DNA of 64,000 bases, taken from assembly GCA_015832175.1 (NCBI GenBank), contig WJXW01000001.1:2604001-2668000 (forward strand), in the 5' to 3' direction. This stretch comes from Paraphaeosphaeria minitans (lineage: Eukaryota; Ascomycota; Dothideomycetes; Pleosporales; Didymosphaeriaceae). The notes beneath the pieces are model-generated. The model was not told the origin of the DNA. It made no database searches and saw only the letters and a program-made list of their open reading frames with translations. This document shows positions 33,657 through 45,900 of the stretch, in pieces. Both the position numbers and the translations under genes were made by a program. Numbering within the stretch: the stretch's first letter is position 1; each line of letters opens with the position of its first letter.

Positions 33657-34856
33657 CTAATCGCTGTCCTCGGAATCGCCCTCGGAATCGCCCTCGCCCT
33701 TGGACTTGCTGCCCTCCGACTTGCTGCCCTCCGACTTGCTGCCCTCCCCAGCCAGTTCCTGCTGTGCGCGAATGCCTTCCTCCTCCCTGGACATTGCGTC
33801 CTGTGCGTCGGCGCCCCCGAGAGCCTTCATCCTGTCCACAGCACCTGGCATCCGCCCAACCGTGTCAGAGACCTCTCCTCGCCCAATGAGGCTGACCACG
33901 ATGCTTGTTCCCACAATGAACGTCAGGACGAACCGGTAGATGGCATACCACGGAGGAGTCCAGCCCCGGTACGTTGCGCGCGTGTCAACGTAGTACAGCA
34001 TGGTGAATGCACAGAACTGGGTGATCAGGGCATATTCAACGGGCATCAACACCGTTGGCCATGCGACTGCCGGCGCGACGACGCCTATGGCGTAGCGACT
34101 ATATCCATGGTGGCCACCGTAGCCCGCGAACTCTAGACCCCAGTGAATTGCGCCGAGGAAAGATAGAATCTGAGCGCGTCAGTGCTGCTAGCAACGAAGG
34201 GCACAATCGCACTCACCACAGCGCCATAGCCAACCTGCAATGGCTCGAGGATGTGCAGAAGTGCAGTAGCTGTGTTTGCCGACAGGAGATAGCCGTACCC
34301 GGCTACAGCGTGGTTGATCTCGTACGCGCAGACGACGGTGGAGATTGAGGTTCCAAGGTATGGCAGGACTCCAGCAAGTCCAATGTAGTATGCTTGACGC
34401 GGGACTTCGCTCAGGTTGAAGGTTTCTCTGATCGTATTCTGGAAGAGCCATGTCAGCATGACCCGGTGTATTGTGATGCATTTGCTAGCTCACCAAATCT
34501 GACTTGATGCCAGCGCTCATGTCTACTTCCTGATGAGCGGGCTCACCACCAACTTCCCCTACGAATGGATGGATACTGGAGGTTGACGAGACCAGCTCTG
34601 GCGTAGGCTTGATCTCTTCTTTGGCGTATTTGGCCTCGGCCTGTTTCCGCTCTTCCGATAGCGCACGGCGGAGTATAGCAGCCTGTGCCGGTTTTGACTG
34701 AGCCAATTGAGAGATTCGTGGGCGCTTCGAGGCCACGGTGCTGAACTGGGTGGCCCATTTTGCTGCTGGACTTGTGCTGCGGAAGCTGGGAGTTGCGCGA
34801 ACAGCTGGCGCCGGGCATGTTCTCAACGCCAGACGTGACGCGCCCGTTCGCAGCAT
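33657..34856 (-). CDS. DUF3429 (TMEM69-like) mitochondrial inner membrane protein
   Basis: Exons 34856-34494, 34438-34217 and 34169-33657, 365 aa; introns of 55 and 47 nt, all phase 0. Upstream sequence starts only with GTG, so ATG 34856 is used. Seen: an Arg/Ala/Ser-rich mitochondrial presequence (MLRTGASRLALRTCPAPAVR...), a helical charged stretch, then the DUF3429 domain with YYIGLAGVLPYLGTSISTVV, YGYLLSANTATALLHILEPL, ILSFLGAIHWGLEFAGYGG (the typical FLGAIHWG core), VLMPVEYALITQFCAFTMLY and FVLTFIVGTSIVVSLIG, about five TM segments. The C-terminal tail carries three perfect 15-bp repeats encoding EGSKS (33703-33747), then GEGDSEGDSEDSD. Known for the family: conserved from bacteria to man, mitochondrial in eukaryotes, role unproven. 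The disordered acidic repeat tail looks like a recent addition. Confidence 0.88.
33703..33747. repeat. 15-bp coding tandem repeat, three copies
   Basis: gacttgctgccctcc repeated exactly three times; in the minus-strand gene this encodes (EGSKS)3 in the C-terminal tail of the DUF3429 protein. Adjacent 12-bp repeats (ctcggaatcgcc) encode GDSE-type residues. Confidence 0.9.
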
Positions 34857-36038
34857 CTTGCTATCAAAGACAAGGCGTGTATTGGAAACTGGCACGATCC
34901 AAGGGATATTAGGTCGCGTGAGCTAGAGGAGGAGAAGACCGAGGGAAGGAAGCTGAGGGTCTGGTTGACAGGCAGAGAGCTTCCAAGCTCCCCACTGCCA
35001 TAGTCCATCTGCGGAGATAGCTCCAGCAACCGGGAAACGTTAGAATGACATCACCTCACGTGCGAGCCAGTCACCTCAGCTTCTGGACCCAACCGCGACA
35101 CCAAAGCTCCACTTGCACGAGAGTGCCTGTGCCGATTTCCATGGTCAAATCTGACGAGGAAGCGTGTATTGTGGTATCCTGTTCGGTGCATTGGCCGTCA
35201 TGTGTGGATGAGAGGTCGGTGGAGTCGGTAGATAGACTACCTAGGGGCTGGGTAGCCCTTGCAGGCGATGCAGCAAGCATGAGGTTTGATGAACGCCATG
35301 CTTGCAGGAAGCCGTCAAGCAAGCCATCTTCATTGCGAGTGACACGCACGCACCGTCTCGGCGGCATGATTCTGAAGGTTGCGTGGTGTCGCAAATCCAT
35401 CGGCAGTTGCAAACAGCAGCACATTCACCGGCGAGTCGTAGTACCTGTGAATGAGAACAAATCCTTCATGCTATGGGGAAGCTGCCTACAGAGAGCCTCG
35501 ACAGTGGGCAGACGAATTTCGAGATAGCGGGCGAGGTGAATGCGGCAGGGCTGTCGAGGGCGGGGAGCTCGCTTAGCAACCCAAATGCGGCAGGCGGGGC
35601 TTCCGTCGAACCTTTCGTCATCGCGGCGGGCGGCGATACAGAGAAATTTCGAGCACCAGCACGGAATCGGGCGTGATGGGCGGGCTGTAGTTGAATGCGG
35701 CTTGCAATCGCACGTCTGCAGTGTAGCCACAGTCTTCTTTGCCCCAGCCGCAGGCCCGCAGAACCTTTGAGTGGGCCGCAGAGGCTGCTCGAAGCGAGTA
35801 GAAGCGCCTGGTTGGCCGGTGAGCCAGATCGAAACTTCCAGAAGAGCATCTGAAAAACTGCCTACCACCCGCTACAAAAGGCCCTCCGCCGCACCAAGCA
35901 AGCACTTCTTCCTCTCACACCATCACACACCCCAAATCACCTCGACACACTCGCGCATTAGTCGACAGACTCCGCGAACACTCCAACGAATCCCTTTTCT
36001 TCTTGTGATACCCCGCGCTTCTTTCATAATCCACAACT
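34857..36038. other. Divergent promoter region of DUF3429 gene and HSP70
   Basis: About 1.2 kb between divergent genes. It holds the heat shock element at 35831 and the HSP70 leader, which is C/A-rich (ccatcacacaccccaaatca). ORFs of 130-160 codons on both strands here have no recognisable content. Confidence 0.55.
35831..35843 (+). promoter_or_regulatory. Perfect heat shock element of HSP70
   Basis: GAAacTTCcaGAA matches the canonical three-unit nGAAnnTTCnnGAAn array exactly, 196-208 bp upstream of the HSP70 ATG. Hsf1 trimers bind such arrays, so heat and stress induction of the downstream gene is expected. The match is seen directly; its use is inferred. Confidence 0.75.
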
Positions 36039-38180
36039 ATGGCTCCCGCTGTAGGTATCGATCTCGGAACCACGTACTCGTGCGTTGGTATCTTCCGTAA
36101 GTTGTCTCGACTCCCTACATTGACATGTTCTAACATTTCCAGGTGATGACCGCATCGAGATCATCGCCAACGACCAGGGTAACCGAACCACCCCTTCGTT
36201 CGTTGCCTTCACCGACACCGAGCGTCTCATCGGCGACTCTGCGAAGAACCAGGTCGCCATGAACCCCGCCAACACCGTCTTCGACGCCAAGCGCCTCATT
36301 GGCCGCAAGTTTGCCGATGCTGAGGTCCAGGCCGACATGAAGCACTTCCCCTTCACCATCATCGAGAAGGCTGGCAAGCCTGTCATTGAGGTCGAGTTCA
36401 AGGGCGAGAAGAAGAACTTCACACCTGAGGAGATCTCCTCCATGGTCCTCACCAAGATGCGCGAGACCGCTGAGTCCTACCTCGGTGGCACCGTCAACAA
36501 CGCTGTCGTCACTGTGCCCGCATACTTCAACGACTCCCAGCGTCAGGCTACCAAGGACGCCGGTCTCATTGCTGGCCTCAACGTCCTCCGCATCATCAAC
36601 GAGCCCACCGCTGCTGCCATTGCCTACGGTCTTGACAAGAAGACCGAGGGCGAGCGCAACGTCCTCATTTTCGACTTGGGCGGTGGAACTTTCGATGTCT
36701 CCCTGTTGACCATTGAGGAGGGTATCTTCGAGGTCAAGTCCACGGCTGGTGACACTCACTTGGGCGGTGAAGACTTCGATAACCGATTGGTTAACCACTT
36801 CGTGAACGAGTTCAAGCGGTACGTACTTCCCCGACATGGCCTTTTGGCGAGATTGATTACGCTGCATGGACCTTTCTGGGTCAACATGGTGTTATCAACT
36901 TTCGACATCAAGCTATGCCAGTTCCCATGAACACAACCAATGCTAATTTTTGCAACAGTAAACACAAGAAGGACCTCACTTCCAACGCTCGTGCTCTCCG
37001 CCGTCTCCGAACCGCTTGCGAGCGTGCCAAGCGCACTCTCTCCTCTTCCGCCCAGACTTCCATCGAAATCGACTCCCTCTTTGAGGGCATTGACTTCTAC
37101 ACCTCAATCACCCGTGCCCGTTTTGAGGAGCTGTGCCAGGACCTCTTCCGTTCCACTATGGAGCCCGTCGAGCGTGTCCTCCGCGATGCTAAGTGCGACA
37201 AGTCCTCCGTGCACGAAATCGTCTTGGTTGGCGGTTCCACCCGTATCCCCAAGATCCAGAAGATGGTCTCCGACTTCTTCAACGGCAAGGAGCCCAACAA
37301 GTCCATCAACCCCGACGAGGCCGTCGCCTACGGTGCCGCCGTCCAGGCTGCTATCTTGTCCGGCGACACTTCCTCCAAGTCGACCAACGAGATTTTGCTT
37401 TTGGACGTCACCCCTCTGTCCGTCGGTATTGAGACTGCCGGTGGTGTCATGACCCCGCTTATCAAGCGCAACACTACCATCCCCACCAAGAAGTCAGAGG
37501 TCTTCTCAACTTTCAGCGACAACCAGCCCGGTGTGCTCATCCAGGTCTACGAGGGTGAACGTGCCCGTACCAAGGACAACAACTTGCTCGGCAAGTTCGA
37601 GCTCACTGGTATCCCGCCTGCGCCTCGTGGTGTTCCCCAGATCGAAGTCACCTTCGACATGGACGCCAACGGTATCATGAACGTCTCTGCTCTTGAGAAG
37701 GGTACCGGAAAGACCAACAAGATCGTCATCACCAACGACAAGGGCCGTCTTTCCAAGGATGAGATCGAGCGCATGCTTGCCGAGGCTGAGAAGTACAAGG
37801 CCGAGGATGAGGCTGAGGCCGGCCGCATCTCCGCCAAGAACGCTCTTGAGTCGTATGCCTACTCTCTGCGCAACACTCTCTCCGATTCCAAGGTCGATGA
37901 GAAGCTTGAGGCTGGCGATAAGGAGAAGCTCAAGGCTGAGATCGACAAGGTCGTCCAGTGGCTCGATGACAGCCAGCAGGCCACCAAGGAGGAGTATGAG
38001 TCTCAGCAGAAGGACCTTGAGGCTGTTGCCAACCCGATCATGATGAAGTTTTACGGTGCTGGCGGCGAGGGTGGCATGCCCGGCGGTATGCCTGGAGGCG
38101 CTGGTGGCTTCCCCGGCGGCGCTCCCGGCGGCCCTGCTGGCCACAGCGACGACGGTCCTACCGTTGAGGAGGTTGACTAA
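36039..38180 (+). CDS. hsp70: Cytosolic HSP70 chaperone (Ssa type)
   Basis: Exons 36039-36096, 36143-36818 and 36959-38180, 651 aa; introns of 46 and 140 nt. Seen: [19 protein letters not shown] with the first intron inside the Arg codon following it; [63 protein letters not shown]; the second intron in [25 protein letters not shown]; substrate domain with [24 protein letters not shown] sequence; helical lid; a Gly/Met-rich GGMPGG linker and the terminal EEVD motif, which marks the cytosolic form and binds TPR co-chaperones. No signal or ER-retention motif. Known for the family: ATP-driven folding, translocation and disaggregation with Hsp40 and nucleotide exchange factors. Strong codon bias (C-ending codons) indicates high expression. 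A perfect HSE lies about 200 bp upstream. Confidence 0.98.
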
Positions 38181-38758
38181 GCGTTTCGCCTCGGTACTTG
38201 ATCGCCTTCCTTTCTTCTTCCGCATAGATGGTCATTTTCTGGGCGGCAGTCATGGGAGTTCTTTGGGCTATTGAGCCATTTTCACGGTTTCCTTCTCATT
38301 GCATCGGATGAATTACGATCACGATTGGAGCAGGAAAAGTTTGGAGCTAGGACGATGGGATTATATGTATCCTAATTTTACGGGTCTTGACTATCAGGGC
38401 TCAAATGAGAGAAATACTTCAAAATAAGTCGGTCAAATCGTTCGAGTGATGAGATTGATCGTATTTACGAGTTGAAATGTTCAATAATATACAGGGTATT
38501 TTATGTATGGCAAATTGAGATCAGAGCCCTCCTGGAAGGGTGCAGCTGCGCACCTTCTGACTTGTCCACACGTCAGACTTTCGCATCAGGGAGAATCTGA
38601 GTGTAGACCAGCGCACTGCGCCCAGGACGACGCTACGCAGTCGGCGCGGTCCCGTCTGTACCACAATCCTTCGTTTACGAAATATGAGGTCCGGTGCGGA
38701 TACGTCCGCATCACCAGCGTGTTTCATGCCAATGCAGGCCAAGTAACTATCTCCCGCC
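38181..38758. other. Convergent 3' intergenic region
   Basis: About 580 bp between HSP70 (plus) and the EMI1-like gene (minus). AT-rich after 38390, consistent with 3' UTR and terminator DNA. No gene seen. Confidence 0.5.
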
Positions 38759-39313
38759 CTACGCCTTCTCCACTCTCAAGCTCTCCTCTTCGGCAAACCT
38801 GAATGGTTTCTCGATCATTTCTCCCGGGCCCCTCCGCCTCCAGACATCTTCACTGTTCGGCTCCAACTTCAATTTCTCCTCCTTCTCCCTGTACCGCTCC
38901 CTAATCGCATTTGCACGCCCTTCGCTGGAAGTGCCCGACAAGCTCATGCAGAACCGCCAGTCAGTCCAATGCTCACTACATGAGCGGAGGTGACCATAGC
39001 GGTATATGTCGTTGAAATGACCGCCGAGGGAGGAGCAGTAGAAAGCGGAGTCGAATGCGGCGCGGCAGGACATCGTCGTAGGGAGGGAGGGGTCATGGTT
39101 GACCGCTGTAGAAGGAGGGGCGGAATTCGATGATGGTTCGCGGTTCGAGGACGAGGTCTCGGGTGCCAAGTGTGGGAACGCTTCGTTGAAAGCTGCATCG
39201 TTGGAGTTCGCAGGTGGTGTGGACGGCGCGGATTCGGAGCGTATGGGTATTGAGGTCGGGGTAGGTTGCTGCGGTTCAGCTTTGCTGGATGAGGAAGTCC
39301 ATAGCCAGCCCAT
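38759..39313 (-). CDS. emi1: EMI1-type (DUF3128) twin-CX9C protein, 184 aa
   Basis: Single exon from ATG 39313 (MGWLWTSSSSKAEPQQ). The frame is open further upstream, but that part crosses a tandem duplication and reads like a leader. Seen: Ser/Pro-rich N-terminal half, then MSCRAAFDSAFYCSSLGGHF and RSCSEHWTDWRFCMSL, giving C83-x9-C93 and C112-x9-C122, a twin CX9C arrangement; then GRANAIRERYREKEEKLKLE and a conserved-looking VWRRRGPGEMIEKPF end. Known for the family: yeast Emi1 is needed for full induction of early meiotic genes and sporulation; twin-CX9C proteins typically fold in the mitochondrial intermembrane space through Mia40. The link to mitochondria here is inference from the motif. 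Confidence 0.8.
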   Translation of the reverse strand: MGWLWTSSSSKAEPQQPTPTSIPIRSESAPSTPPANSNDAAFNEAFPHLAPETSSSNREPSSNSAPPSTAVNHDPSLPTTMSCRAAFDSAFYCSSLGGHFNDIYRYGHLRSCSEHWTDWRFCMSLSGTSSEGRANAIRERYREKEEKLKLEPNSEDVWRRRGPGEMIEKPFRFAEEESLRVEKA

Positions 39314-39992
39314 CTTGTCTGAGGTTGGTGCTGTTGCGCAGTGTCTCGGACGGGATTCTACCTGTGTGCGGCGCTGTTCGAGGAAGTTGCGACAAGTGTA
39401 CAACAGGGGTGCGATTGCCAGTCTAGGCGGAGAGAGCGATTTGGTGCAATTGAATACGGGGGCGGAGAGAGCGATCTGGTGCAATTGAACATGCGGGAAT
39501 ATCGTAACGTCGACTCCAGCGATGAGAAGGATGTTCTTCGTGATTGCAATTGGACTAAACGCCTGTCGAAACTTTGGTCGAATCGCGCGCCCAGCGCGTT
39601 TGGACACGGGCCACAGTTATTTTTCGCCCCTCATACGTCACTATCCTACGCCGCACTGTTGCCTTTACTGCACATCATTCTTTCCCTCCATGCCGTTGCT
39701 ATTCCTGTACGACTATCAGGGAGGTTAATGTACGTCCCAGCTCTCGCACTTCCCAGAAACTGGCTGGCCTGATTGCAAGCACACCGCCACAAACACTCCC
39801 CGTGTCCCCTCCTTTCCCCGGTGCACTGTGTCCATAGCCTACGATACCCAAGTTCGCGCTGTTATGCTTTACTGCCCCAGTTCCCTATGACTTCACGAAA
39901 TCACACGACCTAACGTACCGTCTCTCGAACCCCGCGATACCCCCCACCTCTCGATCCCGCCCCGACCTGGGTAACGGTCGCCCATTGCTGCC
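39314..39992. other. Divergent promoter region of emi1-like gene and VPS13
   Basis: About 680 bp. Contains the 35-bp tandem duplication at 39426-39497 in the likely emi1 leader or promoter, and a short C-rich leader before the VPS13 ATG. No further gene. Confidence 0.55.
39426..39497. repeat. Tandem duplication, 35 + 37 bp
   Basis: ggcggagagagcgatttggt-type unit at 39426-39460 is repeated at 39461-39497 with one T-to-C change and small end differences. It is 113 bp upstream of the emi1-like ATG. Confidence 0.9.
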
Positions 39993-42900
39993 ATGCTTGA
40001 GGGGCTCGTTTCAAACCTGCTCAACAGGTTCTTGGGCATGTATGTCCAGAACTTCGATCCAAAACAGCTCAATGTCGGCATTTGGTCTGGCGACGTCAAG
40101 TTGCGCAACCTCGAACTTCGTCGCGAAGCTCTCGATCAACTACACCTACCACTCAATGTTGTCGAAGGACATTTGGGTTCGCTCACACTCTCGATACCTT
40201 GGTCAAACTTGCGCGGGAAGCCGTTGAAGGTCAACATCGAGGATGTCTACTTACTGGCAGCCCCCAAGGAGGATGCCGACTACGACGCTGAGGAGGAGGA
40301 GCAGAGAGAACACGCGGTCAAGATGGAGAAACTTGATAGCGCGGAGCTGCTGAAGGAACGGAGCGCAGAGGGCATGAGTGCCGAAGAACAACAGAAGAAC
40401 CAGAGCTTCACGGCAAGCTTGGTCACGGCCATAGTGGACAATGTACAGGTCACTGTCAAGAACATCCACATTCGATACGAAGACTCGATCGCCGACCCCG
40501 GGCACCCATTCGCGCTGGGTCTCACGCTCGCTGACTTCAGCGCCATCAGCACTGACGAAAACTGGAAGCCCACCTTCATCCAGGGCACTGCAAGCTCCAC
40601 CCACAAGCTTGCCACGCTCGGCTCACTTGCTATATACTGGGACACCGATGCGAAGTTGATTGGAACTGGCAAAGGAAGCCAGAGCAAGGATGAGCAGGAA
40701 ATCGATCACGACGAGTTCATCGAGAAGGTGCGAAGCATGATAGTCAGAGGCGAAAACCCTGAGCTGGGCGACCACCAGTTCATTCTCAAGCCCATAAGCG
40801 GTCGTATGGGTCTCGAGATGGACAAGACCGGCAAACTAGACAAGCCCAAGATGAAGGCCCGACTCCTCTTCGATGAGCTTGGATTCATCATCGATGAAGA
40901 TCAATATCGTGACGCGCTCATGCTTGTTGATTTATTCCACTATTTTATCCGCCACCAGGAGTACAAGAAGTTCCAGCCAAAATCATCCCCGAAAGAAGAT
41001 CCTGCCGGGTGGCTACGATTCGCAGGCCAAGCCGTACTCGACAAGATCCATGAACGAAACCGACAATGGAGCTGGTCCTACTTCAAGGAAAGGCGAGACG
41101 ATCGCATACGCTACATCGAGCTGTTCAAAAAGAAGAAGAGGGAAGAGAAGCTCACTGCAGAGGAGAGCGAAAACCTCGACAAGCTCGAGCGAAAGCTAAA
41201 GTACGAAGATCTCCGGTTCTGGCGGTCTTTGGCGCGCAACCAATTGCGCAAGGAGAACGTTGGTGTCAAGAAACCTCCTCCAAAGCAGGGCTGGGGTTCT
41301 TGGATCTGGGGTACGAAGCAGGAGGAGAACCATGACGAGAATACCCAGATGACAGATGAGCAGCGGAAAGAGCTGTACAGCGCCATTGACTGGAACGAGA
41401 AGAACGCGATCACTGAATCCGTGGAGATGCCTAGGGAATACGTCAAGATGGAAGTCAACATGAGCCTGCGGACAGGTAGCTTCACGCTGAAGCGAGATCC
41501 TCACGGTAAATCGAACGAAATACTGCGCCTTCTTTTTGATTCCTTCAGCACGCAGTTCCTCCAGCGAACGGATTCTATGTTCGTCAAAGTTGCTCTAGAA
41601 GGCATGCGGTTGTACGATGGTACTACTGAAGGTAGCCTGTTTCCTCAACTCATCACGATCAAGGATGCACCACCAGTGCCGGACGACAAGCGCATCGAAG
41701 AGCTTAACGATGACGAGACATCTAAGGACGGTGATGACGAGGAAGAAGAGGAACAGGAAGACCCTTTCTTCCAGCTTGCTTTTGAGAAGAATCCGCTTGA
41801 TGGGAGCGCTGATACTGCTCTCACCATGAAATTGAAGGGTATGGAGTTTGTGTATAACCCCAAATTCGTTGTGGAGGTGGCCAAGTTCTTCAAGCCTCCA
41901 GAGCGACACATGGAATCCATCGGCGCTCTTATGGAAACAGCGGGAGCTACAGTGGAAGGCATTCGTCAGCAGACACGTGCTGGCTTGGAGTTCGCTTTGA
42001 CTGAGCACAAGACGATCAATGCCCAGCTCGATTTACAAGCACCACTGATTATCATCCCTGACTCTGTCACGAAAAAGTCAAGCAACTGCCTGATCGTAGA
42101 TGCAGGTCACGTCAGCGTCACGAGTGAGCTGGTAGACAAGTCCACTCTGCATGACATCCAATCAAAACAGAACCAGAAGTACTCTGAGGAGGACTTCAAA
42201 CGCCTGGAAGCTTTAATGTACGACAAATTTTTGCTCAAGCTCCATTCAACGCAGGTTCTCATCGGTCCTTCTATCGACGAGACACGTGCGCAGCTGGGAG
42301 AAGGCGCCACCTCCAAGAGCATGCACATCGTGGACAAAATCAACATGGACTTCAAGATTGAACTCTGCATCGTACCCAAGGCCACTGATTTGACCAAATT
42401 CCGTATCGGTGGTAACCTTCCTATTCTTCACGCGTCAATATCAGACACAAAGTACAAGAACCTAATGAGGCTCATTGATGTCGCAATACCGAAGTTCGAG
42501 AACGACCAACCAAGCAAGCAGGTGACCGAAGGCGCAAAGGGACCCTCGAACCTCAAGCCTACTAGCGAAGCAAAAGCGAGCGCAGATCCTCTCGGCCGAC
42601 CTAGGTCGAAGTCGTTCCAGTTTACTGCACAGGAGCATAAACTGGTGATGGAAGAAGAAGACGCCGAGAGTACAAACGACGAGAAGTTCGAAGATGCCCA
42701 AGAAGCAAACCCCAAGAACGACATCAACATCCATCAGCGAAACTTCGAGTTCAACTTCACCGTGGACAAGCTTCAAGGCTCACTCTACCGGTCGGACCCG
42801 GAAGGTAAGAAAGTTGACCAGCTGCTGGTTGAACTTGTCGCCGAGCATTTCGATCTCAGCTTCTACCAACACCCATTCGACATGGTAGCCGAAGTCAGTC

Positions 42901-45900
42901 TAAAGTCGTTGGCCGTCGAAGATCACGTCGAACAGGATCCTCTACCCGAATTCCGGAACATTATCTCCTCGGAGGATGTCTCGTCCAAGGAGCAGAAGAA
43001 CCTCTTCTCTTTGAAGTTCGTCAAAGTGAATAAGGAGTCGCCAGAATTCCAAAGCAAGCACGAGGGCATCGCCATGAATCTGGACGTTGCGGTATCCACT
43101 ATCAACCTTATCGTCACGCGAAGAACCCTTCTCACGCTCCTGGACTTTGTCATGATCACATTCGCGAATCCCGGCCCACCTCAGAACCAACAGGCACAGA
43201 TCGCTGATAAAGCTGGCGAGCAACAAGAGGTCGCCCAAGCTCCACAGCAAGACCAAGACAAAATCCGTATTCGAGCCGAGTTGAAGCGGATAGCGGTGAT
43301 TCTCAACAACGATGGTATACGACTAGCCACCTTAAGTCTCGACTCAGGTGAAGTCGGCATCTTCCTACATGGCAAGACGATGCGCATTGGCGGACAACTG
43401 GGCAATTTGACATTGATTGATGATGTGAACCAAGGTGTTCCCGAGGAGTCGCCGTTGCGCCAATTGGTCACCATCGAGGGCAAGAACCTAGCGGACTTCA
43501 GCTACGAGACGTATGATAGCGAGCTGGATAGCTATCCTGGATATGATGCGTCGGTCGCTCTGAAAACTGGGTCGATCAAAATCAATTTCCTCACGGAGCC
43601 CTTCCGTAAGATCATGGAGTTCGCGGTCAAGTTTGGCAAGATGCAAGCCATCTTCAACGCTGCTCGGCAGGCTGCAGCCAACCAGGCTACCCAGATCCAA
43701 CAGCGGGCCACCAAATTCCACTTCGACATCATGATCAGCACACCCATCGTTGTGTTCCCGAGAATGGTCGTTTCTGACAAGCCAGAACGAGACACATTGA
43801 TCGCTAACCTTGGAGAGATATATGCGAAGAACAAGTTCGATCCTCTAGACGACTCCGAGGGTTCAGATACAGCAAACAAGATCACAGCTGGCATTCGGAA
43901 CATTAAGCTGACATCCAAGCTTCACTATGAGGACGACAGATCTGAGGAGTTGGAGCTTATTGACAAGGTTGATCTGGATTTCAACGTTACAATGGTCGAT
44001 CACAAGCCTGGGCAGCAGCGTCCTGACCTGGAAATTGCTGGTCGCATGTCGGATATCAACTTGAAGATCACCCCGGAGCAAATGAAGTTCGCACTGGAGC
44101 TCTCTCGATCTATCCCGGCGGCTTTTGCAACCGACGGCGATAGCTTGGAAGAGGATATCCACCAAGAACTTCCCGATTCGACGACTGGACCAGCCAGAAG
44201 TCTCACTGATACAGAGTTGCCTTCGCAGGAATTATCGCAAGATCTCGTCGCAAGCCAGGGTCCCGAACTTCAGACTGACAACGACAAGTGGACGAAGCTT
44301 GACTTTGTCTTCAAGGTCGGCACCATCGGCTTAGAGCTCATCAAGTCACAAGATGGTGAACCTGTCGGCGATGTCGACGACGCCAGCTTGTCCAAGTTCT
44401 CGCTCAATGAGACTAATGTCAAGCTTCGTATGATCAGCGATGGCGCTATGGAAGCAGAGCTCGTCGTTCGGTCGTTTACGATTCGCGACAGTCAAACTCA
44501 GGGCACCAATAAGTTCAGGAAGATCATGTCTCTCATCAACAATGACGTCAAACAACAATTCATGGCGAGCGTCTCGATTTCCGGTGGCCAAGACAAGAAC
44601 CTAATCGCACTTCTTACCATCGACAGCCCGAGGATGATCTTGGCTTTAGACTACCTCTTCGCACTGCAAGCCTTCATCAACGCTGGGTTGGCTACGGATG
44701 ACCCACTGGTGATTGAGGACGAGGCCGATGCGGATGATGCGGAGAGCGACTCTGACTTCATGTCGCCGGATGGTTCACGCTCACCGATAAAGCCTGGCGA
44801 CGACACCAAACAAACTGACAATACTATGAACATTTCGTTCCGTGTTAATCTCGTGGATGCTCAGGTTGTTCTCATTGCCAGCCCCGCGATCTCAAATTCG
44901 GAAGCCATTGTATTGGGGACGAAGCAAGTCCTTATATCAAAGCAACAAGCAATGACTTTACAAGTCGACAAAGTGGGCATGTTCCTTTGCCGCATGGACC
45001 GCTTCGAAACCAGCAGGATGCGCATTCTTGATGACTTCAGCATTCAGACAGCCTTGGACATGCGCAATCAGGGCAAGGACTCGTCGTTGATGAGCATTCA
45101 TGTCGATATCGAGCCCCTTGTGCTGCGACTCTCTCTCCGGGATATCTTACTCGCCATGCAGATCGTCAACCGCGCTTCTGCTATGTCAGGAGCCAACGAC
45201 GAGAATAAGAAGCTGGCTGAGGAGAGCCCGCAGAAGATCAAGGGCGGTACGCCATCGAAGAAGGCAAAGTCAACGGTAGGCAAAGCGGCATCATCCAAAC
45301 CTCCGGCGAAGTCTCTAGCAACAACAAAGCGATCCAGCCAACACGGTGCCCCACCACAACCACCTCGGCCTAGCCAAGGCTCTGCTGTCCTCAAGCGCGA
45401 GGAGTTAAATGTCAACATCGGTGGTATACGCGTTGTCCTCATTGGAGATGTGCACGAGATGCCATTCCTCGATTGGCGAGTGAAGAAGTTTGGCGTTGAC
45501 GTGCGTGATTGGTCAGGTGCCATGACCGCTGATACTTCAGTTGACACACTCCTCAATGTCTACAACTTCTCAAAATCTTCTTGGGAACCTTTGATCGAGC
45601 CGTGGCAGCTTGGCTTTCATATGTCCAAGGATCAGAATCCTAACAGACTTGGACTAGAGCTGTACTCGCGGAAAGCCATGGAGCTCACCATGACAGCTGC
45701 TACGATCGCTCTGGCCTCTAAATCATTCGACTTCCTCACTACGGAAGAGGACATCTTATCAAAGCCTCGCAGCAACGATGCTCCTTACCGTATTCGAAAC
45801 TACACGGGCTTTAATCTTGACGTCTGGGCAGAAGGCGATAAGAACAGTGAAGGTTATGCCACCAAGCTCGAGGACGGGAGCGAGGAGCCTTGGCGCTTTG

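Noticed and set aside
35425..35868. Overlapping 127-147 codon ORFs in the HSP70 upstream region
   Set aside because: They conflict in frame and strand, lack known motifs and overlap the promoter near the heat shock element.
36130..38225. Long ORFs antisense to HSP70 (245 and 239 codons)
   Set aside because: Antisense frames of HSP70 genes stay open because of codon bias; the sense strand is clearly the chaperone.
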